From NCBI GenBank assembly GCA_003344405.1, contig NOWV01000089.1:1-64000 (forward strand): a stretch of DNA of 64,000 nucleotides. Direction: 5' to 3'. Origin of the DNA: Trichoplax sp. H2 (lineage: Eukaryota; Placozoa; Uniplacotomia; Trichoplacea). Below the pieces are notes generated by a model. It had not been told where the DNA came from. It searched no databases and saw nothing but the letters and a program-made list of their open reading frames with translations. Positions 1-11,900 of this stretch are shown here, one piece after another. Position 1 is the first letter of the stretch; each line of letters starts with the position of its first letter. A program made the position numbers and the translations under genes.

Positions 1-612
1 CATTCTGCCTGTTTTCCTATGCAGTTTTGATGTCACTGTTGCCTTCGTACGGGCTATTTTTACCGTCATCATCATTCTGCCTGTTTTCCTATGCAGTTTT
101 GATGTCACTGTTGCCTTCGTACGGGCTATTTTTACCGTCATCATCATTCTGCCTGTTTTCCTATGCAGTTTTGATGTCACTGTTGCCTTCGTACGGGCTA
201 TTTTTACCGTCATCATCATTCTGCATGTTTTCCTATGCAGTTTTGATGTCACTGTTGTCAGTGTCCTTGCCTTCGTATGTGTTATTTTTACCGTCATCAT
301 CATTCTGCATGTTTTCCTATGCAGTTTTGATGTCACTGTTGTCAGTGTCCTTGCCTTCGTATGTGTTATTTTTACCGTCATCATCATTCTGCATGTTTTC
401 CTATGCAGTTTTGATGTCACTGTTGTCAGTGTCCTTGCCTTCGTATGTGTTATTTTTACCGTCATCATCATTCTGCATGTTTTCCTATGCAGTTTTGATG
501 TCACTGTTGCCTTCGTACGGGCTATTTTTACCGTCATCATCATTCTGCCTGTTTTCCTATGCAGTTTTGATGTCACTGTTGCCTTCGTACGGGCTATTTT
601 TACCGTCACCGT
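1..612. repeat. 72/84-bp minisatellite with an open reading frame
   Basis: Eight tandem units start at 1, 73, 145, 217, 301, 385, 469 and 541. Units 1-3 and 7-8 have a 72-bp period. Units 4-6 are 84 bp because a 12-bp block (gtcagtgtcctt) is inserted and a few bases are substituted. Both lengths are multiples of three, so one + frame stays open from the window edge to the stop at 669-671 and encodes a 24- or 28-residue repeat containing SLLPSYGLFLPSSSF. A short unique tail with PSGPPEIPVPV follows. Seven units are almost identical within their class, which points to recent expansion. Whether the frame is translated is unknown; it could be the end of a gene that begins left of the window or a chance open frame in a satellite. 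One reverse frame is also open. Confidence 0.9.
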
Positions 613-671
613 CTGAGCCTTCTGGTCCACCCGAAATCCCTGTACCGGTGCGTACTATACACCCTAAATAG
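3..671 (+). CDS. Possible partial CDS made of 24/28-residue repeats
   Basis: The frame is open from base 3 to the stop codon at 669-671, with no start at the window edge, so it would be the 3' part of a longer gene. It translates to about seven copies of a hydrophobic, Ser/Leu/Phe-rich unit (SSSFCLFSYAVLMSLLP and variants), then a Pro-rich tail of about 20 residues. I recognise no family. Preservation of frame through two unit lengths is the only argument for coding. The composition is unlike a normal globular or extracellular repeat protein, and the reverse strand is open too, so this is a weak candidate. Confidence 0.2.
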   Translation, partial: FCLFSYAVLMSLLPSYGLFLPSSSFCLFSYAVLMSLLPSYGLFLPSSSFCLFSYAVLMSLLPSYGLFLPSSSFCMFSYAVLMSLLSVSLPSYVLFLPSSSFCMFSYAVLMSLLSVSLPSYVLFLPSSSFCMFSYAVLMSLLSVSLPSYVLFLPSSSFCMFSYAVLMSLLPSYGLFLPSSSFCLFSYAVLMSLLPSYGLFLPSPSEPSGPPEIPVPVRTIHPK

Positions 672-1523
672 TGGGGTTACAATACACTAGTGTAGAGCCA
701 TGAACTGCATAGTAAAGTACAGCATGTACAGCATAGAGTCCTTCAATGGAGTCAAAACGCGATAAAACCCGATCAAATGGTTGATTTTCCAACCCGAAAT
801 GACTGCAATCGCTATACAAACACTGCATCACAACCACAATTACTTAACCTGGATTTCTCCGAGCTCCAGTTAGGTTCAAGTCGGGTTTCAGGTTGATCTT
901 TGAAGGACACACTGGTACACGGTAGAGCACAGTTAACTGAAGCTGATGGAAATCATTCAAATCTACTGTACTGTATTGCTTGAAATAATCAAGTCTTGAT
1001 GCAAGTCCTGTAGGACAACGAGTAATAATGCCATACAAACGCGTCTACTGTAAATCTTTCTCATCTTGAATCTTGTTGATGAATTGATTTTCATCTACTG
1101 CATTGCGCTTTTCCGTGAGTTAGTGACAATGATTTTGCTCACGACTTTTTGCATAGTACTTGTCCTTTTCCTTTGTTATTAGCTAGTGGAGGTTCCTACC
1201 GTAGCAGTGCAGGTGGATGTGTGCAAAAAAACTGTCGTCTCCCGCTCGTGTCGCTCTACAGTACAGTGTACAGTATACTGTTACCTTACTACTGTACATT
1301 GTACTGTAGTATCATCACTTACAAACTCTCTCCAATTTAAGTGTCACCCCCAGTCCGGTTTGCACTCTGGCAGTTCAAACGACTTTGTATAGTAAGGGAG
1401 CCGCTGCAATACCATGGATGGGAAATTGGGGTGACATTTTAACCTTCAATTATAAATCAATGGAATCAGTATACTGTACGTATGGACTACTGCACTGTGC
1501 TGTGCTGCTCACATCTCTACAGC
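672..1523. other. Spacer upstream of EXOSC5
   Basis: No coding exon recognised. It contains short GTAC-type palindromic stretches around 1257-1310 (for example tacagtacagtgtacagtat) and 1471-1480. It is the presumed 5' flank and promoter region of EXOSC5. Confidence 0.5.
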
Positions 1524-3600
1524 ATGATGGAGCTGGCCGACAGTCCAACACAGAAAGTTCTAAGCATCCGTAAATTAAAATGCAAGCAAAATTTACTTCG
1601 CAATGCCGATGGATCTGCTCGATTTTCACAAGGTAAGACAATCTTAAGGCATAGTTAAGCTTATATATCGTACCACATATGTATAGTATTTCTACTGCTG
1701 AAATAGGTCAGCACTATTCCCCCCACGGCCATGCAACTCACAGTAGAGCATTGCAATCAATGAAACAGTCTATCATATCCATTTTAGCAAGTAGAATTGC
1801 AAAGCATGAAATGAGAAAAAATGACTAACTTATCTTCATCGATGGGTTCCATTGCTGTCTTGCATTCGTTCGTTACTTAAAAATTCAACCAATGAGTTGT
1901 ACTCTGCCTCCTCTCATATCCTCATGTTGAAGCGATGTCTTAGCTAGTAGGGATATAAATGATACGCGTCTATGAAATAGAATCTATTTACAATTGATGC
2001 AGAGATCAGATAAATCATCTGATCGTGACTTATTTAAAAGAATACTTCAGCCAATATGGAAATGCTGTCGACATATACTTGCTATGGTCCTAATTCAATG
2101 TTAATATCGGATAATATCTTGAATGTGTTACTATTTAGGTGATACAAGTGTCATTGCAGCCGTTTATGGCCCGGTGCAAGCTATAGCTAAAATGGAAAAA
2201 CTCGAAGAAGCTACCGTAGAAGTTATATTTCGAGATACTAGTGGATTACAAAGTAAGGATGAGATTATAGTCAACAAAAATTACAATTAACCAAGCGATA
2301 TCTCCATTCACTGTCTAAATGATAGGATACTAAAATTTTCTATACTTTACATGTGTATAGCGATTCATTGTTTAGTATGATCAACGATTGCAAAATAAGG
2401 ACCAGATATACGTAGTTTACCTGAACTAATATTTCCAAAAATACTTTTAATCTATCGGTCAATAAAATCAAGTCTTTTAAAACAATCACTTCAAATGTAG
2501 ATATGGGAATAAGTGCAGGGTACAGTAGATGTGTAAAATCATGTATGCTACCGATTCGCTATTTTACGGATTGTGCGATTTTGACACTGCTGTCATGGCA
2601 ATAATATATTATATTGTACTAAATAACTAACTTTTAACTATCTTCAATATAGGCTGCGATCATAGAAAAATGGAACAATTTATTAAGAATAACTGTAAAG
2701 AAATCATACTTACACACGCTTATCCTCATACTGCAATTTCCATCATCATTCAGATAGAAATAGATGCTGGATCGGTATGATATAAATGTGCAAAACATTT
2801 CTGGTCTAAGGCTTCCATAGACAATTATATTTTTTTTTAATTTAATTTATTGAACGTACCTACAGTTTATTCAATTTTTAATCATAAATCAACATCCTAG
2901 TAGTTTCATAGTATTTACTGTAGATGATTACCAACATTATCAACCGGTGCAGTGTACAAATATTGCTAAAAATAAATAGCGTACATTCAGTCATGATTAC
3001 ACAGCGATGCTTGTAGAGGACGCAATCGCCTTCGTTATTCTGCTAGTTATTTTACACACTGTTTGGTACGCGCTTAATTAATGCGATGAGATGATTTAGC
3101 TACAAAATTTCTCATTAACAATGATGATATTTACCATTTAGCTCTTATCGTGTGCTCTAAATGCATCAATTATGGCCCTGATGAATGCTGCTGTGCCATT
3201 ACGATATCTAATAGGGTGTGTTAGCTGCGCTGTATTAGGGGAGGATATTATTTGTGATCCGACAAAAGATCAGGAAACAGTAAGCTATTATCAGCTGTAC
3301 TAATCATAGTCAAAAGCAACCTATATCTTTTTACTAGCTATAACTCATATTATACCTTTATAGACAATGTTATTAACTACTACACTTCCTATAACCCTGT
3401 AGACATCCAACTCCATAACTGCAGTAGTGCTCGATAACAAAAGCTTTGATGTAATTGGAATATCCTCTCAGTCTGGCGTTATAAAGATACCAATGTTTAG
3501 GAAGATTATCCAGACAGCCCGTGTATCAGTGGAGAACATATTCGACTTTTACAAAGTATCAGTTCAAAAAAACTTAGAAAAGTTAAATAATTTGCAATAG
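1524..3600 (+). CDS. EXOSC5: Exosome complex component RRP46 (EXOSC5)
   Basis: Structural RNase PH-like subunit of the RNA exosome ring, which works in 3'-5' RNA processing and decay in nucleus and cytoplasm. Five exons: 1524-1632, 2139-2252, 2653-2774, 3142-3279, 3403-3600, all GT-AG and in phase, giving 226 residues (human is 235). Recognised by the N-terminal QNLLRNADGSARF block, DTSVIAAVYGPV, ISIIIQIEIDAGSLL and LNASIMALMNAAVPL, which follow the EXOSC5 order. Two ATGs are adjacent at 1524 and 1527; the first is used here. The catalytic phosphorolysis residues of bacterial RNase PH are not expected in this family and I see none. No long shared spacer with another gene; NEK9 follows in the same orientation 2.3 kb downstream. 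Confidence 0.93.
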
Positions 3601-4419
3601 AACTCTCTAAACAATGTATTTAATTTGTAATATCTTTCGAACTAAACAAGAATTTGTCAAGCGTTCATTCCTCAGCTACCTGAGAAATTCCTTTACCAAT
3701 TACGGTATACTCCAGTAGTACGACAGTACTAACGGTTTATTGACAATATACTTGTGTATTGAAATCTATTCCATTCGCCAGGTATTATATGAGTACTTTC
3801 CAATTGAATATTTTATACCACAATCATTTCAACAATATTATCGTCCACTGTAAATAGTTGGATGAAGATAAACATTTATTGCACATTATAAATGATCCAA
3901 ATTAGCTATGAATATATCAGACTTGGTGAAGTTTTAAACATTTCTGTAAAATTATGAATGGACTATGGCTTCACATGCCATTTCGCTTCAATTATAGTTA
4001 TTATTATATAAATTAATTAAATTATTCTATTATACAATAATGTTTGTATCGATATCTTTGAAAGTTTAAACGTTATAGGGTATAATTAAACTTTTATGCT
4101 TTTGACACAAAGATAATGAGATTTAAATGGATTGACACATACAAGGTTCAGTAAGTGAATTTATAAATAGGGATGTAAAGCTTTATGAAACTATGATGCA
4201 ATGTACTGGACACATATATAAATTTTACACCCTAAATTGATATACTGCACTATACTCAAAGATGGTTTAAAATACTGTACCTAAGCATCACATCCGGACT
4301 TTAAATAAATACAGCACATCGATAAATAATTCACGGTACAATCAATATGATACGAATACACGTAGTCTAATAGAATTTTATTTACAGTATCCGTAATGTT
4401 ATGAAGCCATCATTTACAT
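3601..4419. other. Intergenic, nothing recognised
   Basis: AT-rich sequence after the EXOSC5 stop. No exon, RNA gene or repeat recognised. Confidence 0.4.
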
Positions 4420-5560
4420 GATAACTTACTACTGATTATATCCTATAGTTGCTATTTTCTACCAACTGTAAATAGCGATTCCCAAGGTTACTACCATCTC
4501 CATTCACAGCGTTACGACGATTAAAAGCAGAAAAGTTGAGTAATTTAGTACAGCGATTTTTGCATGATAGACGTTTATTTCAACCTTTACCCTTCAAAAA
4601 TTATAACCAATAGGCATTCAATAGCAAGTTGTAAACACTTGAAATGTTCTAGATGCAATCGTGAACATAATGACCATAGTTACTCAATACTTTTACTAGT
4701 GATTGCATTCTATAACTGCTATGACGATATCAAGTAGAAGAGTTGACTAATTTATTATAAAGATTTTTGCATGATTAGCGATTTATATCTATCTTTGCCC
4801 ATCAAAAATTGCAAACCAATATACTGTATATTCAATACCAAGTTGTAAACACTCGAAGTGTTTTAAGCGCAATCATGAGCATGATGACCACAACTACTCA
4901 ATACTTCCACTATTGATTGCATCATATAGTTACTATGAGATTACAAGCAGAGGAATTGCGTAATTTATTACGTTCTAAAGATTTTTGCATGATAGGCATT
5001 TATTTCAATCTGTACCGATCAAAAATTGCAAACCAATGTGCACAATAACAAGTAGGATATACTCGAAATATTCTAAACGCCATCATGAACATGGTAACCA
5101 GCTAATCTATACTTTTACTATGGATTGCATCCTATACAGTAGTTGCTATTTTCTACTAACTTTAAACAGCGATTCTCAAGATTACTATCATCTGCATTCG
5201 TAGAGTTTTAACAATTACAAGCTAAAGAGTTGAATAATTTAGTACGAAGATTTTTGCAGGATTGGCATCTATTTCAACCTGTTCTGATCAAAAATTGCAA
5301 ACCAATATGCATTCAATAGCAAGTTGGATACACTCGAAATGTTCTAAACGCCACCATGAACATGATGACCATCGCTACTTATTACTTTCGCTACTGATTA
5401 CATCCTATCATTACTATTTTCTAAAAACTTTAAATCATGATTCTTAAAATGCTGTTATTAGCACCCATAGTCACAGGTTCATGAACATTACACGTAGAAG
5501 AGTGAAATAATTGACTAAGGGGGTTTTTTCTGGTAGGCGTTTTCAATCTCGTATAATTGT
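4420..5560. repeat. Diverged tandem repeat, units of about 210-270 bp
   Basis: The anchor agatttttgcatgat (with variants) recurs near 4553, 4762, 4979, 5249 and, degraded, about 5520. It is followed each time by versions of caaaaattgcaaaccaat, acactcgaaatgttctaa and catgaacatgatgacca. Spacings are about 209, 217, 270 and 271 bp; the longer units carry an extra block (tttctactaactttaaa ... gagttttaac) also seen at 4440-4530. Short open frames in these units are a by-product of the repeat. Mutational decay makes this an old array. Confidence 0.8.
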
Positions 5561-5910
5561 AGTTAGACAATAGAAACATTTAAAATTCTTGCTTATAAAT
5601 ATGTTAATGCATAGAAACTATTAAAGGATTTCGTCATGTGTATTATATCCTATAGCCTAAATTGTTGTATGAGGAGTTTCACTACCAGTCCCCTCAGGTA
5701 AAATCTACAGAACCCTTCAAAATCTTACTACATTAATCAATCAGTCCCAATAGTAAATAGTGAGAATAGAGCATCAAAACATGAACAACAACAATCAAAC
5801 CATTTATTAAAAATTGCTAATCCAATAGAGGAAAAATACAAGCAAGTACGAGTTAATTAGTGAGTTACCAATTGGATAAATCCTTGGAGAGAATATTAAC
5901 CCAGGATAAC

Positions 5911-8900
5911 ATGAGCGATTCCGCTCACTCTTTGAGCAACGATCAGGAAGAATATCAGTTTGTCCGTGTACTCGGTCGAGGAGCTTTTGGCGAAGCAGCA
6001 CTATATAGAAAAGCGGAAGTAAGGACTAAGTAGTCAATTCTAGAATATCGCTATTACTCCTATCGTTGTACCAGAAATATCTACAATCGATTGAAACGAT
6101 AATTGCTACTGGTATAATATGGGATCAAGAAACAGATGAAATTTAACGCGGAAATAGCGATAAAATGTCATTTATTTGAATTGATCGATTATGTCATAAC
6201 TTTTACGATTCTAAGCAAATTTTGAAAATTGAACTTAATTCAATCGTGGATACATTATCGATATGCTTACTTTGAGAGTTATAGACTACAGCCCTACATA
6301 TAATCTTGTATATTTTCTGTACGCCTTTTTAAAAGTTTAATAGGATACGAACTACTGTATTCGCGAGATACTTGTGTTATTATTACTATCAGTAGTAGAG
6401 TCCTCAGTCGTTGGAAATGGTCAGTATTGATAGTCAATATGGTCAATCTGTCCTATTTCACTATCCATCCTGTTGAATTATGATTCAAGTCTTTAAATCG
6501 CAATGCTAATTTTACTCTAGTTGTAATTCACAACGAGATTTTCACTATCATGATCTTAGTCAAAGTCTTACTGCCTTAAAATATCTTCCATAAGTCCGTA
6601 GTAGAATAAAAATCTGCTCGACTATGCATGATTAGAAATAACTGGCAATACTAACACACTAAAATCATAATTCTAAATGCCAGAAATAACCTAATTGCAA
6701 TGGATAATTAATTAATCAAAATCTTGTCCTCAATAATATCAACCCTTTCGTCCGGTTGGATTAGATTGTTTTATTGAAATACAGTTTACGCAAGTGGGCC
6801 TTTCCATAGTGGTAATTTTAGTCTTAAGCAAGTGATCAGATCGCTAACGTCGAATATGGATAACATCCTTGCGTAAATGAACCTTTCCATAGTGACAGTT
6901 TTAGTGTTAAGGAAGCGATCAGACCGCTTACATCGAATATGGACAACATACTTTTACACTAATTTAATAGATTAGCTAATGAAATAATGTCTAAATGGAC
7001 ATACATCTCCATAACCTTACTAAGCGTGCAAAACTTACATCCACATTCAGTAAAACTGCATTGTTCAGCGATCTAGAAGTATGTGGCCAACCATAAATTA
7101 GTGTAATAACAGAGATTACTGACTCTTCGATAATAATCCATAACTGCAAATAAAAATAAAAAACTAGGTGTAAACTGTATAAGAAAATATCTAGCTTTAT
7201 ATCCAGTCAAAAGCACTAATAACTCAACTTCAGTGAATATTTCAATTAGCCATCATTATTTCCTGACTTTGACCATAAACATAAATGCTACGTTACAAGT
7301 ATATAAATCTATCGATGTGTATGTATATCCAGCTATAGTTAGAGTTCTATTTACAGTTAGTAAAATCCAGTTAGTGCCATCAACTCAATACAGCTGCTTG
7401 CTAGCGAAAGTCGAAGATAAATATCATCACAATATCATCCTGTAGTACCTCTGCTATAATGTTTTACTACAAATTGCAAATTGTCGCAGTCTTAATAGTA
7501 GACTAATCAGAAGTTCAAAATAAATCTTATGTAAAGCTACTTCAAATTTTTAAATCCAGTTATTGGTACAAAGTAGCAACTAAGTGAAAGATCATTTATT
7601 CTAGAGTTAGAAGTAAAAGATTAAGCTCTTTTACTGCATCCTGTTTTGCCTACTATATTATAGTAGAAAATGAGAATGGAATTTTTCAATTCGGATCTCA
7701 TGAATATTTTAGGGATTCAATGTAACGCTGCAAAAATTAATTTAATTGGCCGATGAGTAGCAGCTATAATCATAAATTGATTCTGTTATTGTTATAGTCC
7801 TTCGAGCTAATAATTTATAGCATAAATTGATCAATTTTGCTCAATATTAGGACAATTCGCTAGTTGTGTGGAAGGAAATTAATTTACACAGATCGAGTAA
7901 AAATGTTGAAGATAGCGCACTCCATGAGATCGAGATTTTATCTCTATTAAATCATGACAATATTGTGACTTATTACAACCACTATATTGATGACGAATCT
8001 CTCTTTATCGAAATGGAATATGCTAATGGTGAGTAAATAGTCGTTAGATTGTTTAAATTTGCAAAGACAGTCACTTTCATGACATCATGTTATCATCTAT
8101 TATGTTTTAAGACTAGACTGATTCTGCTAACAAATAGTTTTAACAACCTTTTTTATTCATTATTCAGGGGGAACATTGCATGATAAAATCAGAATTCAAG
8201 AAAGTGGTCAACTCTTAGATGAAGAAGTACTTTTATTTAAAGTTTAAATCATCATGATACTTTCAATTCAGTAATTTAATCTTATAAAATTTAGCTATTA
8301 CCTTAAGTGATTATCTATCCAATCTCTCTACTTGTGGCTACATTTTAATCTTGCATTTATTTAAAGTCGTGATTTGGTAATAACCTATTGTAGGTTGTTT
8401 TATGGTATTTCTATCAGCTGGTTTCTGCTGTAGCTCATATTCACGATTTTGACGTTATGCACAGGTTTGAGCCAGAATAACATCCTTAATATATATGTGA
8501 TATGTTTATATGCATTTGTGTACTATCAAATCTTCTAATTATTATGATGCTTTTTCCGCCTTATAATATAAATTAGTAGTAAAATACATTGCAATTACTC
8601 GGTATATTGAGAGTTTAAACTTTACTCTATAATGATTCTGTAGCATCAGGGATGCCAAGATCTCCATAAAATAAGCAGTAGAATACATTACAGCACCTAA
8701 TTTGTTAGCAGTAATGGATTTTATTTCTTTTGCTCTTTTCGTCTGATCAGAAATGTTAAGACCTGTATATAAGTAGCATAGAGATAATATATAATGTATC
8801 CCTTCATCATTTCGCAATCGCTAGAAATAATAAAATCGATATAATTTAGTTTCTAGCACTTGATTTATTAATAAAGAATCAAAGATTCTTCGAATGAGTT

Positions 8901-11900
8901 TAGTGATCAAGTATTACAAGGTATTTTTTAACTAAATTCAAAATTATAACAATTAAAGAGTAACTTTGCAGTAATATATTACATATGCACTAGCAAAGAT
9001 ACTTATATTTTTGTATCATTTTGTAATTGCTAGCGATAGTAAATCCTTTGATATTTTAAGAACAAAATTTTTTAATACTAACTTATTAATTATGACGGAG
9101 GTTAATTTCTTCAATCACTTTGTAATAGGGATATCAAGACCTTGAATATCTTTCTGACAAAATCAGAAATTGTTAAATTAGGAGATTTTGGTATATCTAA
9201 AGTTTTAGATGGCGAGAATCGGTTAGCAACTTCTGTAAGTATAATACCCACGAAACATAAAATAAATGACTATTTAAGTTCGGTCTTGTTATTAATCAGC
9301 TATCTACGCCACAAAAATGAACAAATTCATTACTCTACCGTTTGTAAGGTTCATAAAGGTCTTTTAATGTTGCCATTATTAGATTGTTGGAACCCCTTAT
9401 TATATGTCGCCAGAATTAGTCAGAGGAGAGCCGTAAGTAAAATTAGTAATTATAACAAGTTATGATTGTAATATTCTCAAAGACCAATTTTTATAACAAT
9501 ATATTAATAATCAATAATATGCGTATATATATAATCAATGCTTATACTTATTTCAATCCATTATGATATATTACAATTTTTGTTTCAAAGTTGATTACAA
9601 TTTGTCTTAGCAATCAATAGTACATATACGATCAGAAATACGATACTCAGATCATTTAGCCGATATTAACATATCCATTTGGATTAATATGTGATTAGTA
9701 TGCAAATGGACATGTATTTTAAAACTGATTATGACTTATCTTGGCTATGAACTCAACAGATACGACCTGAAAAGTGATATTTGGGCCGTTGGATGTGTCT
9801 TATACGAACTTTTAACTTTATCGAAGACATTTAATGCCACGGTAACAAAATTACCCTTTACAAATTGTGAAATATAAGGCCAATATTCTCCACTATATTA
9901 GATTCTTACATGGATAATCATTAAACTTTCTGAGTTGTGTTAGAACTGTATAACAGATGAAATACCATTTCTAAATTTCTCAACACCGTTAGACTTTTAT
10001 TATCGCTGCTTCTTCATTGTCTTAAACTATCTTTGCATATACATAGAATCAATTAAGACTTGCGGCTGAAATTGTCCGAGGAGAAATAAAAGACATTAAC
10101 GAAAAGGTTAAGCCAATCATTCAAGGCCTCTACTCAATATGAGAATGGCAAAATTATGATAATACTAATAGTTTTCAATTTTAACTTTTTCTAGTATTCT
10201 GAAGAGATAACCGAATTAATTCATCTCTTACTACACAAAGTAAGTAACATTTTAATAAGATCTTAGCTGCCACGATTTGTTTTAAAACTTTACCTAAATA
10301 TAGTATTCATGAGCCTTATTCGTAAATATATACAGTGACAGTATACTCTAATGCAGGATGATTAGATTCATTATTTTGAGTAAGGTAGCTAATTAAAAGG
10401 GATACAATGTTCTAGGATCCTAATCAACGCCCATCAATGATAGAAACGCTTAAAAATCCTTTATTGTCATCAAGAAGAGAGTAGGATGATGATTGCCTTG
10501 CAGAATGTTAAATATTGGCGTTAACTGCAGTTTCTAAGCTACTATTATTATCATTACATCTTAGAATTACCGATATTTCTACCCTTTTAAAACATATTGT
10601 CGTTGCTTATAGATTATACGATCAAAAAATAAACAGTTTGCAGTCTTCCAAAATACCACGGTAACAAATAACAAATATAATCAAAACTAATACCGTTAGC
10701 AATTGTTAGTTAATCCTAGCATCATATTGCGATTTCTAATTGCTGATATTTTAGTATTTTGATCAGAAATTTTTGGACTAAATTACATTTTTTTACCCAG
10801 GGTGCCATCGAATTCCGGTGCTACTGAGCCAGTACCAGTAGTTATATCAACGGAAAGCGACGTAAAATAATATTTTTTTTTAACTCTAAATCAATCGTTT
10901 AACATTAAAGTTCTAACCCTACTTGATTCTATAAGAAGCTTTTAATAAATCTTAGCGGCTACATACTCAGTAATAGTATATGTATCAGTAGTCTATTTAC
11001 TCTGATTGAATCGTTTTGTAGGTCTATTACTGGGGAGGTGGAAAATTTACACCACAAAAATTAAATATCTTCAAGGGCGAAGACCGTGCTACACAGGTTA
11101 ATCCGCTTAGATCTTCATATCTTACTGATGCAATTCTTCAAGCAGTAACCGTTGATACTATTTCTATTCCCTAACCATGTCAAAATAAAATGTAGCATAT
11201 TTAACAAGGTTTACATATGTTACGAATAAGATCATTTGGACGCAATACTTACAAATACTAGTACATCATGTAATTTCATCATAAAGCTTAAAATATCATC
11301 TTGAATCATTTATATTTTAGGTATCTGCTGGCAAGACACATTACGCTGTTGTTACAGTTGAGAAAGGAGTTTTTACCTGGGCTGTATGTAAAATGATGAT
11401 ATTCATAATAATACAATTGTAATGTTTGAATATCTATCCGTATTGATTCAGTTATCATAGCCTAAATTTATATGATGATGCCATTACAGAACACACAAGG
11501 TGGCCAACAAATGGCTGGCCAACTTGGCCATTCCGATAAAGCATCTTACCGGGTTCCGAAGCGTGTTGAAATCTTTCATAACGAAGTCATTAAACAAGCG
11601 GTTTGCGGTGATGAATTTACTCTCTTTCTTTCAGGTATTTTCTTTAATGATTTCATCCCATAAAGTAAGGACACTCTAACTTCCATTCCACCTACTTATA
11701 AAGATGCTAAAATGTTGTACCGTATTGATGCAAATAGACAATGGCGCCCTATATTCGTGTGGCTCAAATTATTATGGCTGTTTGGGGCTTGAAGAAAATG
11801 AAGAAAACGAAGAAGACGATGATGGTTATGTTCTATCTCCAACAGCTATTGAGCTATTTAGCAATATAAAAATATCTCAAATTACTTGTGGAGAAAGTCA

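Noticed and set aside
5807-6001. Minus-strand open frame over NEK9 exon 1
   Set aside because: It is the antisense shadow of the exon encoding LGRGAFGEA; no splice or family support.
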